Shown here: piece after piece, positions 37,001 to 46,979 of the stretch
How the letters are laid out: each line of letters opens with the position of its first letter
Numbering within the stretch: position 1 is the first letter of the stretch
From: Apostichopus japonicus
Lineage: Eukaryota > Echinodermata > Holothuroidea > Aspidochirotida > Stichopodidae
Direction: 5' to 3'
Assembly: GCF_037975245.1 (NCBI RefSeq)
Contig: NC_092581.1
Location: 136,501-200,500, forward strand
DNA: 64,000 bases
Made by a program: the position numbers and the translations under genes
Notes under the pieces: generated by a model
Databases searched by the model: none
Seen by the model: only the letters and a program-made list of their open reading frames with translations
What the model was told of the DNA's origin: nothing

Positions 37001-37984
37001 TCATTTTCCACAGGTTTCCATTCCATTATGAATAGTAGGGGCAAAATAATGTTTGCTTCTAGAGTAAGCCAGCCAAAGGTTCTGCAGTGCTAAACCCCCC
37101 ACGAAGATAAATACTATGCTAATTAACAGATGGTAGGCGTGAATTGACAAAGCCAGGTTTATGATTGGACTAGGCCTCTCAAAAAAGTTTGGTCGCTGGA
37201 GATATCCAGGGTAGGGAATGCACATGTAAGCAGCATACTGTAGGTGGCCCAGACCCAGGCTGCGACCTTAATTACCAGGGCAGTTCGTCTGCATTCGCGG
37301 GCAACTTACAGTAGCTGGGTTAGGGGGAAAATAACAGGATGTTTTTTATTTTGCGTGCATTGAAGCCGGGGGGGGAGATTTTTTGGTTTGAAAGTGAGTG
37401 CGGTAAACGGTACTGTAGTACGTCAAGTAACACAGGAATTTATTGGAAAAAAAGATCTCTTTGATATCCAGCTACGACTGTTTCATTGTGTAAATTTTTT
37501 TTTTATTTCTTGTTTTCTGACGCTGCGTTCATTGGTGAGTTACTTAAACTTATCTTAGTTTAATACTAGCCTTTAACTTAAGTACTTGTTACGATCGACC
37601 AAGACCAGTTTTTTATTATCCTAGCCAAATAATTTTTCAAGCACCTAGTACAGAACTTACTCTGTCTTATATACAATCAAACTTTTGTAACATTTGTAAT
37701 ATTCCTCAGCCACTTCTGGTATAGTCTGAAAACGGCTGTAGTTACACTAAGGATTCAACGTAGGTCACAACCTTGATATGTCTAGAATTGCCTTTGCCGT
37801 TGTTGATCGCGATAACTTTCGTGGAAATTTCGTTGAAACTAAGTTGACAACCGTGCCCGCAGTAGTCTAAATCTTAATGAAATTATTTGTTTTTTATCGA
37901 TTTTCAATTTTTTTTTATCGATTTTCAACCTTTTTTATCGATCGTTGCTTTTTTTGCAACGGGAGTTAAGCGAAATCAGTACTG
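34056..37984. mobile_element. TA-flanked, Tc1/mariner-like element carrying a nested hAT
   Basis: Inverted ends CAGTACTGATTTTGCTTAAC (left) and its complement with one change (right) extend to about 28 bp, and the dinucleotide TA lies immediately outside each. TA duplication and a CAGT start are Tc1/mariner traits. Both arms have TTTTTATCGA-rich subterminal sequence. Total length 3.9 kb, or about 2.4 kb without the nested hAT. No transposase frame survives, so assignment rests on the ends alone. Confidence 0.55.
34877..36367. mobile_element. hAT-type non-autonomous element 2 (1,491 bp), nested
   Basis: Terminal inverted repeat TAAGGGTGTGACC is flanked on both sides by the 8-bp duplication TAACACAC (34,869-34,876 and 36,368-36,375). 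Subterminal ACGATTAACCGTTTAACC motifs resemble those of animal hAT elements. It lies wholly inside the TA-flanked element, so it inserted later. ORFs are 90 codons or fewer and unrecognised. Confidence 0.75.
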
Positions 37985-38169
37985 TAGTTGTGTGCTATCA
38001 GTGTGGGATATTAGCAGAGATCTCTTTGTAGCATTTGGCATGAATGGAAATGTGTACTTCCTGCCCCTCTTGCATACAAATGAATGCTTCGGGCAATGTG
38101 AATGATTTCCAATGTAGCACTTTGCAAGGCAGTCTTAACATGTTGATAAAGCCTTCATAACTTTGCAGT

Positions 38170-39150
38170 GGTCGTATTTGAAGGCTTTAATTCCTGCAAG
38201 TAGTCACCTCTGCCAGTACAAGGCAGGTCAAGTCCTCTGCAATGCACTTTTGTATCAAGTGCTTCCTAGTCACAGTTTGTGCAGGTAACATATCAGAGGA
38301 GAGTACTGCTTTAGCCAGTGCCCTGCAGAGTGACTTGAGTAGGTGAACTTGGTCTAACAGCATATGGTTCTCTGTTTCAGAATGAGTAGCTGCAGCCATT
38401 GTACCAGTGAACCCTTTACATGCCTTGCCATCAGCATCAGTTGTTAAGCACTTCTCCTTTAGTGGGTTCTTACCAGTAAGTAATTTGGATGCACAAATCT
38501 TTCCACCATTCTGTTCATCTTTGACATTGGCATCTTTACTGAACAGCCCTCATGGACTGGACATTGCAACTTGTGACCCCTTCTTCTATTCATTTCACCA
38601 ATTAAGTTACAGTTGTTACTGTGATTGTAATCAAAATTAAATTTATCAATGGTGACATTCTCAACAATTACATCTCTGTATTGGCTTGCACGAACAAATG
38701 GAGTCTTACTTTTTGCATTAAGCAGACACGTATGATATTGACGATCATATTCTGCAAAAATTGGAGAGTCTTTTGAGAGGCCATGCAGTTGCAGTGTCTT
38801 CTTTATACACCCCTTTTCTGATATATCATTTTCATTCATTTCTTCTATTGCAGGTCCAAACTGGTTGGCTGACTTTTGTAGTGTACTGACAGCGGGACTT
38901 GGAAGAGAGATGCTGCTGAGCATTCTATGAGCTGCACTTGAACCGATCTACATCTGATGCAAGCCTGACTGCCGTGCAATGTTTAGTTCTGAAGGATTCT
39001 TGCCAGGTTTGCTTCTTGGTTTAAACCTTTGTAGATGGGCCAGAGCTTACGGTACCTTTGTATCTTGAGAGAATGCATCCAAACACAACCTTTAAGCCAA
39101 GTCCCACAAATTCTTCATATCTAAGTTTGCAAGAGGAATAGGTGCCACAA
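38170..39150 (-). repeat. Dispersed repeat R1, copy d (coding part)
   Basis: Shares sequence with R1 copies b (39,000-39,130 with 26,160-26,290 and 26,510-26,525) and c (38,285-38,340 and 38,380-38,440). This is the only copy that keeps the central coding segment. Confidence 0.65.
38187..38923 (-). pseudogene. R1-encoded protein, central and C-terminal part, unrecognised
   Basis: A 154-codon minus-strand frame (starts MLSSISLPSPAVSTLQK) ends at 38,459. A +1 shift carries the reading into a second frame that runs to 38,187 and holds LTTDADGKACKGF, HMLLDQVHLLKSL and ALAKAVLSSDM. Cys/His residues occur as CPVHEGC, with acidic and basic stretches around them. The second-frame peptides recur in R1 copy c with conservative changes (KGF to NGF), evidence that the sequence was under coding constraint. 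I do not recognise the protein. Multi-copy context points to a transposon-encoded protein, perhaps a transposase or accessory factor. Confidence 0.45.
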
Positions 39151-39811
39151 AGGCGCTCACTTCACAAAGTTATTAGCCTCCCCCAACCAAATGTTTTTTA
39201 CCTACTGAAAGAAAGATAATTTGCAATGTGTTTTTCAATGGTTAAACTGATATTATTATTACCATAAATATTGTATTGACTTCCCCAATAATTCTAACCA
39301 ATATGGAATGGTAATAATTACACAGCATATGATTGTATGTTATTGGCATGCGATGTAAAAACCTGTGCATGCCTATATGATATGCACATTGACATGTGTA
39401 ACACGCGAAACTCGAACAATTTAGGTTATATTTTCCCAGATCAGCCCCCCCCCCAAATCATATTGGGCCCCTACGCCTATGACGGTAGTTCTATTAGGCA
39501 TGTTTTTTGGAGTATTCAAAATCATACCAAGTTTTGTGTGGTGGAGTATAAGAATCGCGAGATACAATTTATGAAAGTGGCAAGGAAACATGGTAAATAT
39601 GACTGATAAAAGGCCAATTTTGACCGAAAATGTCAATTTTTAGGTCATTCACAATCACAGGAATATATGAATAGGCCTAGATAAACTGTGGTGCGACAGT
39701 CGGAAATTCCAGCTGTCGCACTCCAATTTTCCAACTATCGTCAGTTTTATCAAGTTCGGGGGGTGAGACACCCCCACACCCAACCCCCCTTCTAGCCACG
39801 TCCGTGGGTGT

Positions 39812-40313
39812 AAGTCACAACTTCTCAAACAATCATTAAAAGAGGTTTAATGTGGAGTCTAAAAATTTCAATTTTTAGTTAAGATGGCATACTCATATTA
39901 GCATTTAGATCAATCCACCACAAGTGTTCTCATTCAGAAAAAGCAACAGGAGAACAAATTTCTTGATATGTTATCAATTAGTGTCTGGTGTTTTCTTGGC
40001 AGGGATGTTAAGGAGCATGAAAGAGAGTACAAGTGATACAAAAATTTGGTCAGTTGAGGTAAGTTTAGACCAATTTAGGCTTCCCTGGAACAGCATACAG
40101 AAATTGATTTCTGCTGAGTAAAGAGGTTTGTTTACAAGTGAGGAAAACTTCAGTCTCTCATAGTAAACAAGCAATCTGCATGGTTATGATATAGAAAATT
40201 GAGGGTGCTATGAATGGCCAACTTGTCAGCTATCCAGTTATTGGTTGCATTTAGCTTGTGAGAGCTAAATAGATTAAGGGATCACATTACTTTTTGATTT
40301 AGTGTGTATTGGG
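39812..40313 (+). repeat. Dispersed repeat R1, copy e, left part
   Basis: Matches 27,330-27,740 from AAGTCACAACTTCTCAAAC through GGCATACTCATATTAGCAT and AGAGGTTTGTTTACAAGTGA. It is interrupted at GATTTAGTGTGTATTGGG by a hAT-type insertion and resumes at 41,218 toward GGTGTATACTACC. Confidence 0.7.
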
Positions 40314-41217
40314 TAGTGTTTGCACAGGTTATCCGGGTACCCGCCCGACGCCATACTACCCGGTTCCTAATTTATTACCCGCATCCTCCGTAGTGTGATA
40401 TAAAAATAAAAATAAAAAAAAATCGCAAATCGATGGTTAGGCAGATTTCCCATTGACTTAGTGTGGTGTTAGGCTACCATGTGTCGAAGATAACAGCAAT
40501 AACGAAAGTACTCCATGGATATCTTATAACTGCGTCACAATTTCAGCGAATAAACAGATGGTTAGGCCTAGCTAGATTTCTCATTGACTCAGTGTGGTGT
40601 GGTGTTTGGCTACCATGTGGAAGAAATTATTATTTATTCATTCGTTTATTTCATGGAAGGAAAGGCTGACAAGGAATTTTATGAGATGTTTACGGATTAT
40701 AGACGGGATAACTAAAAAATAATAATCGCAAGTGGCTGTTAAAGTGTTTACTAATCGTTTATTCCAAATGCGATCAAATTGTGCGAATCGCACAATCTCG
40801 CGGCTAATGCGAACCCTGGGCCTGCCTAATAGATAGTAGTAGTAACAACTGTTTACGAGCTAAATTGGATATTTATATGGTGAGATCAATAGACGTGGAG
40901 AGCAAGCAAAAGCCGCGACGGCAGTGCGATGTTAGTAGTAATGTTAATTATATGAAGTTATTAACAAGTTAATGAAAGAAACAATAGCAAATAGAAATTA
41001 TTGAGGAAGGTTTTATACCTTATCTTACACCTACGTTTTTGAACATGAAAACATTGTCAGTAGAGAATATGATTCATTTATTATGGCATCCAATATGTCA
41101 TTTCATGAAAATTGTGATACTCGAGGGTAAAACAATTTTTTTCCGGGTACCCGGATACCCGACGGGTAACGGCTCTTGGGTACCCGGTTCCCGATTTTTG
41201 GACCCGTGTAAACACTA
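40314..41217. mobile_element. hAT-type non-autonomous element 3 (904 bp), inserted in R1 copy e
   Basis: Ends TAGTGTTTGCAC and GTGTAAACACTA are flanked by identical 8-bp duplications GTATTGGG (40,306-40,313 and 41,218-41,225). Both arms contain CGGGTACCCG-type words. Removing the element and one duplication restores GTGTGTATTGGGGC..., which lines up with GTGTGTAAGTCAATGGGGC in R1 copy a. R1 thus gives an empty-site comparison. Confidence 0.8.
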
Positions 41218-41249
41218 GTATTGGGGCATTTAATAGGTGTATACTACCA

Positions 41250-42330
41250 CAGACCCTTTTATCATGCCGACTAGTATTCAGCAATTGGTTGAGCAATATT
41301 GTGTGTCTATGTGAAGGACATTTTATTTGACCGCATAAGAATCATAAACATTTTCAGAAGTCCAACACCTGTTAACAAACAATTTAATAACTTGTTAGTA
41401 CTTTTATTTTACAATCATTTGGTCAGCATGGAATGTCATTAGTTGAATCACAGAAACTATATTTGGTAAGTTGAAACTATGAAGAATCAACAGTGTGTTT
41501 TGTTTGTTTACTATTAAAATAGGAATTAATGGCCAAAGAAGTTCAAAATTCCAAGGCTGCTACTAGTGCTTGAGGGAAGACTGAAAGCAGAAAGAATGCC
41601 TAATGACAGAGAAAGAAGACATTATACAGACACTGTGTGACTGCATGGTAGGATATACATGGCTAAAATAGGTAAACAGTTTAATACTGTAAACTCACAC
41701 TATATCATTGCCAAACAGCTCTCTGAAATCTGAAATAATCACGAGGAGCGATTTAATGCTGCAACGTTATGCTGGAGACCCGACTTGCATTTGACAGATA
41801 CTAATAGTGGGCCCAACTTACAATAAAGTGAGCCTAACAAGTAACTTTGAAACACTTCTTAAGTTCAGGCTCAACCTTGACACTTATTTTTCGTGACGAC
41901 CTTCAAAACTTGTTTTGCGACAAGCTCTGCTAACCTTTCAACCAGAGACAAATAAATCATATTTGCTCACGCTCGAAATGATGCTGATTTAATAGTTGCG
42001 CGCAGATTCCTCACATCATGTGTATTTACTGCGTTACTAGCGGGGCCCTATGTGGGTGAAAGTGATTTGTATGTGCTTCCTCCTGCACTGCTGACAGCCG
42101 CCCGGTCCATACATTTGTATATTCCCACCTACGAAAACCAGTGTCTAATATGTTTATGAGCTTGCCGAACGTTACAACATCATACAGAAAGCCATGCCGG
42201 ACAAAATTATATTTAATGAAATAGTAACATATACATTAGTTACTATTTATAAATATATGATATACAAATATGTCATGCATAAACTATATACACGAGGTGT
42301 ATGAGTAATCTGAATATAAAACGGCATTGC
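41250..42330. other. Unassigned spacer
   Basis: AT-rich, with no supported gene or large repeat, between R1 copy e and the AT microsatellite next to the Penelope-like copies. Confidence 0.45.
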
Positions 42331-42331
42331 T

Positions 42332-42387
<56 letters not shown>

Positions 42388-42487
42388 AATATATATCTAT
42401 ATATATATATCTATAGATATATATATATATAGATATATTATAGATATATATTTATCTATATATATATATTATAGATATATATATTGT
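42330..42487. repeat. AT microsatellite
   Basis: TA dinucleotide tract interrupted by CTATA, AAATA and GATATA variants; it abuts the 3' end of Penelope-like copy 1. Confidence 0.9.
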
Positions 42488-43087
42488 AATAAACGTTAAC
42501 TATTACGAGTCCATTGCTGCTCCTTACCTATTTTTAATTTGTCAGCTAGACTTGTGTATTCATTGTCTATTTCGGTGGCGGTGTTGCGGTCCGCATATTT
42601 GTATTTCTGAGGTATGTTTACAGTTAGCAACCCACCATATTTGGCGGGGTCCATCTTGTACATGTTCCTGGTTTTGTCTGCCTCTACGAAGATTTCTTTA
42701 GAGGGTGTGATGTTTTCTATGTCCTTCTTGAGGTTGGACAGGAACTTCTCCATCACTTCGTTGAACTTAATGTTCTCGACCATTTCCAGCATATCGGACT
42801 GGAATGAGACCAACTCCAGGATTTGTGGGGGGACGCATCTGGATTTTAGCCCGTTTGCATCGGTGGTGGCGGTGTTGTCCTCGTCACGGCTGGTGTCACT
42901 CGTTTCCGCATCGGTGTCAGTATCGGCCAGGATGAATAATGCTCTCCATCGCATCCATTTATCAGCTTCTCTGTCATCTCCAGCAGTCTTTTCAAGTATT
43001 CTCTAGTTGATGGCAAAGGAATGTTCTTGCCCGAGTAGTTCATATTGTATCTGTAATAAAGTATGGGTCACTATTCCACGAACTACC

Positions 43088-43175
<88 letters not shown>

Positions 43176-43178
43176 TAT
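43088..43178. repeat. AT microsatellite within PLE copy 1 leader
   Basis: About 90 bp of TA repeats with two CATATA interruptions, at the same place as a shorter tract in copy 2 (45,803-45,846). Confidence 0.9.
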
Positions 43179-43244
43179 TAGAGAAAACCAGAGAAATAAG
43201 ATATGACTCATAATTGACAAATAAGGAGTAAGTTTTAGAAAGTC

Positions 43245-43286
43245 TATTGTAATTTTCGGTCCCCCCTGGGACCTTCGTCAGCAATA
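43245..43286 (-). ncRNA. Hammerhead-ribozyme-like motif, PLE copy 1
   Basis: Read on the minus strand: TATTG, CTGACGA, a six-base-pair hairpin GGTCCC/GGGACC with loop AGGG, GAAA, ATTA, CAATA. TATTG pairs with CAATA as stem I. The CUGANGA and GAAA boxes flank stem II, and a two-base-pair AA/TT stem III precedes the expected cleavage base (A). Penelope-like elements are known to carry hammerheads with minimal stem III. One extra A sits between CUGACGA and stem II, unlike the canonical core, so activity is uncertain. Confidence 0.5.
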
Positions 43287-43379
43287 CTTGGCAGTTGAAT
43301 GAGAAGTACAAAATGTGTTTATTACATATATATATATATATATATGGAAGACTTCCTCCACTTTGTACTTTTGTGGCAA

Positions 43380-43550
43380 ACAAATAAATAAATAAATAAA
43401 TAATATATATATAATATATATATATTTATATATATATATATCTATATATATATCTATATATATATATATCTATAGATATATATAGATATATTATAGATAT
43501 ATATATATCTATATATATATATATATATATATTATAGATATATATATTGT
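43380..43550. repeat. AAAT/AT microsatellite between the two PLE copies
   Basis: An (AATA)n run at 43,383-43,400, then imperfect TA repeats with CTATAGATA units. Confidence 0.85.
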
Positions 43551-43619
43551 AATAAACGTTAACTATTACGAGTCCATTGCTGCTCGGAGTTGTACAGCGA
43601 TCGTCAGGCCTACTGATCC

Positions 43620-45756
43620 GTATAAAATATGGGTCGCTATTCCATGAACTACCATTTGGGTTTGACACGGCTGGGTGGTTTCCTTTTGTGTCTGTTGCCA
43701 TGTCTACAGGTAGAGATGAGCTCGCTTCTCTAGTTGAGCGTGTTGCCTTTGAGGATGGTAATTTGGAGCTTTTCTTTGCAAAGATTGCATAGACCAGAAC
43801 CAGACTGCCGCTTGTGCGTTTGGACTGTGACACAATTTCCCAGTGTATTGAATATTCAGCTTTTTTCTCCTTGAGTTGCCAGATGTGTTTAGAGAGTTCC
43901 GTTTCTTTCTTATATCGGTCATGTTGGAATGATTTGGTGTGGTTGTTGTATCTCTTCTTAAATTCTCCGCTCGCGAGGCCTATGTATGACGCGTTGTCGG
44001 TTCATGACGTGACTGTGGCTTTGTAAATGACGTCATTAACCAAGCAGTTGCCGCGAAGTGGGCAACTGTCTACTTCTCGGCAGTTGCATGTCTTTTCCTG
44101 GGGGGGGGGGGTTGGCTCGTTTCTTTCATGACCTTTGAGTTGTGTGACTTGATGATCTGTTGCATGTTTCTCATACAGCTGTAACTTTATTTTGACTGTT
44201 GATCTGTTGAAGATTTTGTGTAGCTTGTTGGTCTGTGGGAATTGCTTGTCGATGAGTTTTAGGAAGTCCGCCGCAAAGTTGGTCTTTACGTTTTTGCTGT
44301 ACGGGGGGTTGTACCATGTGATTTTTCTTGACCTGCATTTCTTGTTCTGTTTGGTGTCTTCGTTTTCCTTGTTTTGGTATTTGATAGTATGGTTGTATCC
44401 AGCTGACCAGAGGGCATGATTGTAGGTGGGTGCTGCTTTCTTGAATGCATCCTGGTTAGATGATAGACCAGAGACTGTTCTTTCGATGGCTGGCAGTATG
44501 TTCTTTAGTATTGCGTGCGGGTGGTTCGAGTGTTGGCTTATGTAGATTGGTTCGTTGTTTGGTTTTCTGTAGGGCTGGTATTCATGTTCAAAGTGACGTC
44601 AAGGAAGTTGACTGTTTTCAAGTTCGTTTGGACAGTGATTTTTAGTCCACATGTATGGATGATCTTGATCAGGGCTTTTGGTATTCTGTCTGCTTTGCTG
44701 CCTGAGCATGACCTCATTACTGCTAGCCCATCGTCCCTGTATAGAACCAAACCAGTGATATCGGGGTTTTTCTCCAGTTGGTTCAAAATGAATAGTCCCA
44801 CCAATTTACAAACTTCCGCTTTGTCAAATGCACCCATTGAGACGTGGAATTGGTTGACTGTGTCTCTCTTCTCGTTTGCCCTTGTGATCGAGAGATCTCC
44901 TTGCGTGCATGATAGTCTTGTATTCAGTATCACTGATTCTGGTGTATGCTTTGGCCCATGCTAGACATTTGTGTATGAGATCCTTGCTTATTGAAGTGTA
45001 AAAATCAACAATATCGAAGACCAGAAAGGTGAGACTGCTCTTTTCCTGTATATTTTTAATCCATTCCAGTACGCTTGTGGTATGTTTTCATTTATGTGGT
45101 CCAGCATGACCTTGCTCACTTGTCCCATTTCAGGTTTTTTGTGTTTATTAGCCTGCATTTTGTGTTACTTTGAAAAATTTCTTTGTGGTCCTTGATTGTC
45201 ACGAAAGCCGTTTTGGGTCCAGTTTTATTTATTCGGTTACCTATTTTTAATTTGTCAGCTAGACTTGTGTATTCATTGTCTATTTCGGTGGCGGTGTTGC
45301 GGTCCGCATATTTGTATTTCTGAGATATGTTTACAGTTAGCAACCCACCATATTTGGCAGGGTCCATCTTGTACATGTTCCTGGTTTTGTCTGCCTCTAC
45401 GAAGATTTCTTTAGAGGGTGTGATGTTTTCTATGTCCTTCTTGAGGTTGGACAGGAACTTCTCCATCACTTCCTTGAACTTAATGTTCTCGACCATTTCC
45501 AGCATATCGGACTCGAATGAGACCAACTCCGGGATTTGTGGAAGGGGGCATCTGGATTTTAGCCCGTATGCATCGGTGGTGGCGGTGTTGTCCTCGTCAC
45601 GGCTGGTGTCACTCGTTTCCGCATCGGTGTCAGTGTCGGCCAGGATAAATAATGCTCTCCATCGCATCCATTTATCAGCTTCTCTGTCATCTCTAGCAGT
45701 CTTTTCAAGTATTCTCTAGTTGATGGCAAAGGAATGTTCTTGCCCGAGTAGTTCAT
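43620..45756 (-). pseudogene. Penelope-like RT with C-terminal GIY-YIG endonuclease
   Basis: Reverse transcriptase of the Penelope-like class, which copies the element RNA at a nick made by its own GIY-YIG domain. From the N-terminus: MNYSGKNIPLPS (45,756); frame break near 45,665; AFVTIKDHKE (about 45,195); frame break near 45,130; the catalytic VFDIVDFYTSIS (about 45,020); frame break; AEVCKLVGLFIL; the second catalytic box LYRDDGLAV (about 44,735), a Penelope-type YxDD; FLDVTLNM; the linker CNCREVDSCPLRGNC; IYKATV; YIGLASGEFKKRY (about 43,985); TELSKHIWQLK; and CNLCKEKL. A stop follows LKGNTLN, with RSELISTCRH continuing after it. At least five disruptions are present. Confidence 0.85.
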
Positions 45757-45800
45757 GTTGTATCTGTAATAAAGTATGGGTCGCTATTCCACGAACTACC

Positions 45801-45839
<39 letters not shown>

Positions 45840-45902
45840 TATATTGTTAGAGAAAACCAGAGAAATAAGATATGACTCATAATTGACAAGTTTTAGAAAA
45901 TC

Positions 45903-45944
45903 TATTGGAATTTTCGGTCCCCCCTGGGACCTTCGTCAGCAATA
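45903..45944 (-). ncRNA. Hammerhead-ribozyme-like motif, PLE copy 2
   Basis: Same structure as in copy 1: stem I TATTG/CAATA, CTGACGA, stem II GGTCCC/GGGACC, GAAA, short AA/TT stem III. Here C stands at the predicted cleavage position where copy 1 has A, and both bases are allowed (H17). The extra A after the first box is also shared. Confidence 0.5.
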
Positions 45945-45975
45945 CTTGGCAGTTGAATGAGAAGTACAAAATGTG

Positions 45976-46203
<228 letters not shown>

Positions 46204-46254
46204 GTATTGACATCTGTAGTAGTACGTGTCAATTTAGATGTAGCACACATGACT

Positions 46255-46255
46255 T

Positions 46256-46287
<32 letters not shown>

Positions 46288-46340
46288 CATGTCAAATTAG
46301 TAGTAGTACATGTCAAATTAGTACACTTCAAATTAGTAGA
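46255..46340 (+). repeat. (AGT)n microsatellite
   Basis: About eleven AGT/GTA units, followed by near-copies of AGTACATGTCAAATT spaced 15-24 bp apart. Confidence 0.75.
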
Positions 46341-46603
46341 AGTACATGCCATTAGTAGCAGTATATGCTGCTGTGGTCCTTTTTGCATTCCATATACGAA
46401 AGCCTTCAGTAAAATCTTCAACGGCTGCATCGCTATGGTTAACTGACTTTGATGAATAATGCAAACAAGAAACGTCCATATTAATGAGGTATGCGAGGCA
46501 TGCATGAGCACGTGGCAATAGTTTGGTTGTGTCAGAACCATTACACCGTATGGCTTTCATGAAGACGTTAATGTGTTAACTCTTGGACTGCGTGTGCTGA
46601 TAT

Positions 46604-46969
46604 CAAGGGCGTAGGAACCGGGGGGGCTGGGGGGGCGCCAGCCCCCCCAGTGAAAAATGTGGAGGGGCGGAAGTATCATTCCGCCCCCCCGCTTCGCAAG
46701 TCAGAAAACCCCTTTTTCATTTCCAAATGAGAAAAAAATCTCATTTAGAGCACCAAATAGCATCTAAGGCCAGGTGAAAATGCAAAATTATATACAAAAT
46801 GGAGTGGGTGGGTTGAAGTGTGCTATATTGCACCAAATTGCATCTGAGGCCACCTGGAAATGCAAAAAAAGTCCAAAGGGGAGGGGGACACCCCTCCCCT
46901 TAGACCCCTCCCCCAGGCCAGCCATCCGTCTTCAGCCCCCCCACTCAAAAGTACCTTCCTACGCCACTG
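46604..46969. mobile_element. hAT-type MITE (366 bp)
   Basis: Ends CAAGGGCGTAGGAA and TTCCTACGCCACTG form an imperfect inverted repeat. Identical 8-bp duplications GCTGATAT lie on each side (46,596-46,603 and 46,970-46,977). Subterminal G-rich and C-rich runs (CCGGGGGGGCTGGGGGGG on the left) could form quadruplexes. No ORF of note. Confidence 0.8.
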
Positions 46970-46979
46970 GCTGATATGC

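Larger units (their letters stand above)
42483..43402 (-). pseudogene. Penelope-like element copy 1 (internally deleted)
   Basis: Minus-strand copy of the 5' part of the neighbouring element. It has the upstream tail (GGAAGTCTTCCAT near 43,345), the hammerhead-like motif, a start MNYSGKNIPLPSTREY (from 43,043), a frame break, then MRWRALFIL and the TEIDNEYTSLADKLKIG segment. There it jumps straight to the sequence that forms the 3' end of copy 2 (GAGCAGCAATGG then GTTAACGTTTATTACAA), so about 1.7 kb including the RT and GIY-YIG domains is missing. It is head-to-tail with copy 2, like the partial tandem copies (pseudo-LTRs) typical of Penelope-like elements. Confidence 0.75.

Noticed and set aside
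39700-39810. Small hairpin (GTGCGACAG/CTGTCGCAC) and C/G-run sequence as a MITE
   Set aside because: A nine-base-pair stem alone, with no flanking duplication or second copy in the window.
42614-43006. Plus-strand ORF of 130 codons, also at 45,327-45,719
   Set aside because: It is the antisense shadow of the Penelope-like N-terminal region, duplicated because the element is duplicated.
43003-43383. Tyr/Ile-repeat ORFs in TA tracts (also 46,149-46,541, 58,298-58,621, 59,481-59,834)
   Set aside because: Products of TA dinucleotide repeats, which read as YIYI on either strand.
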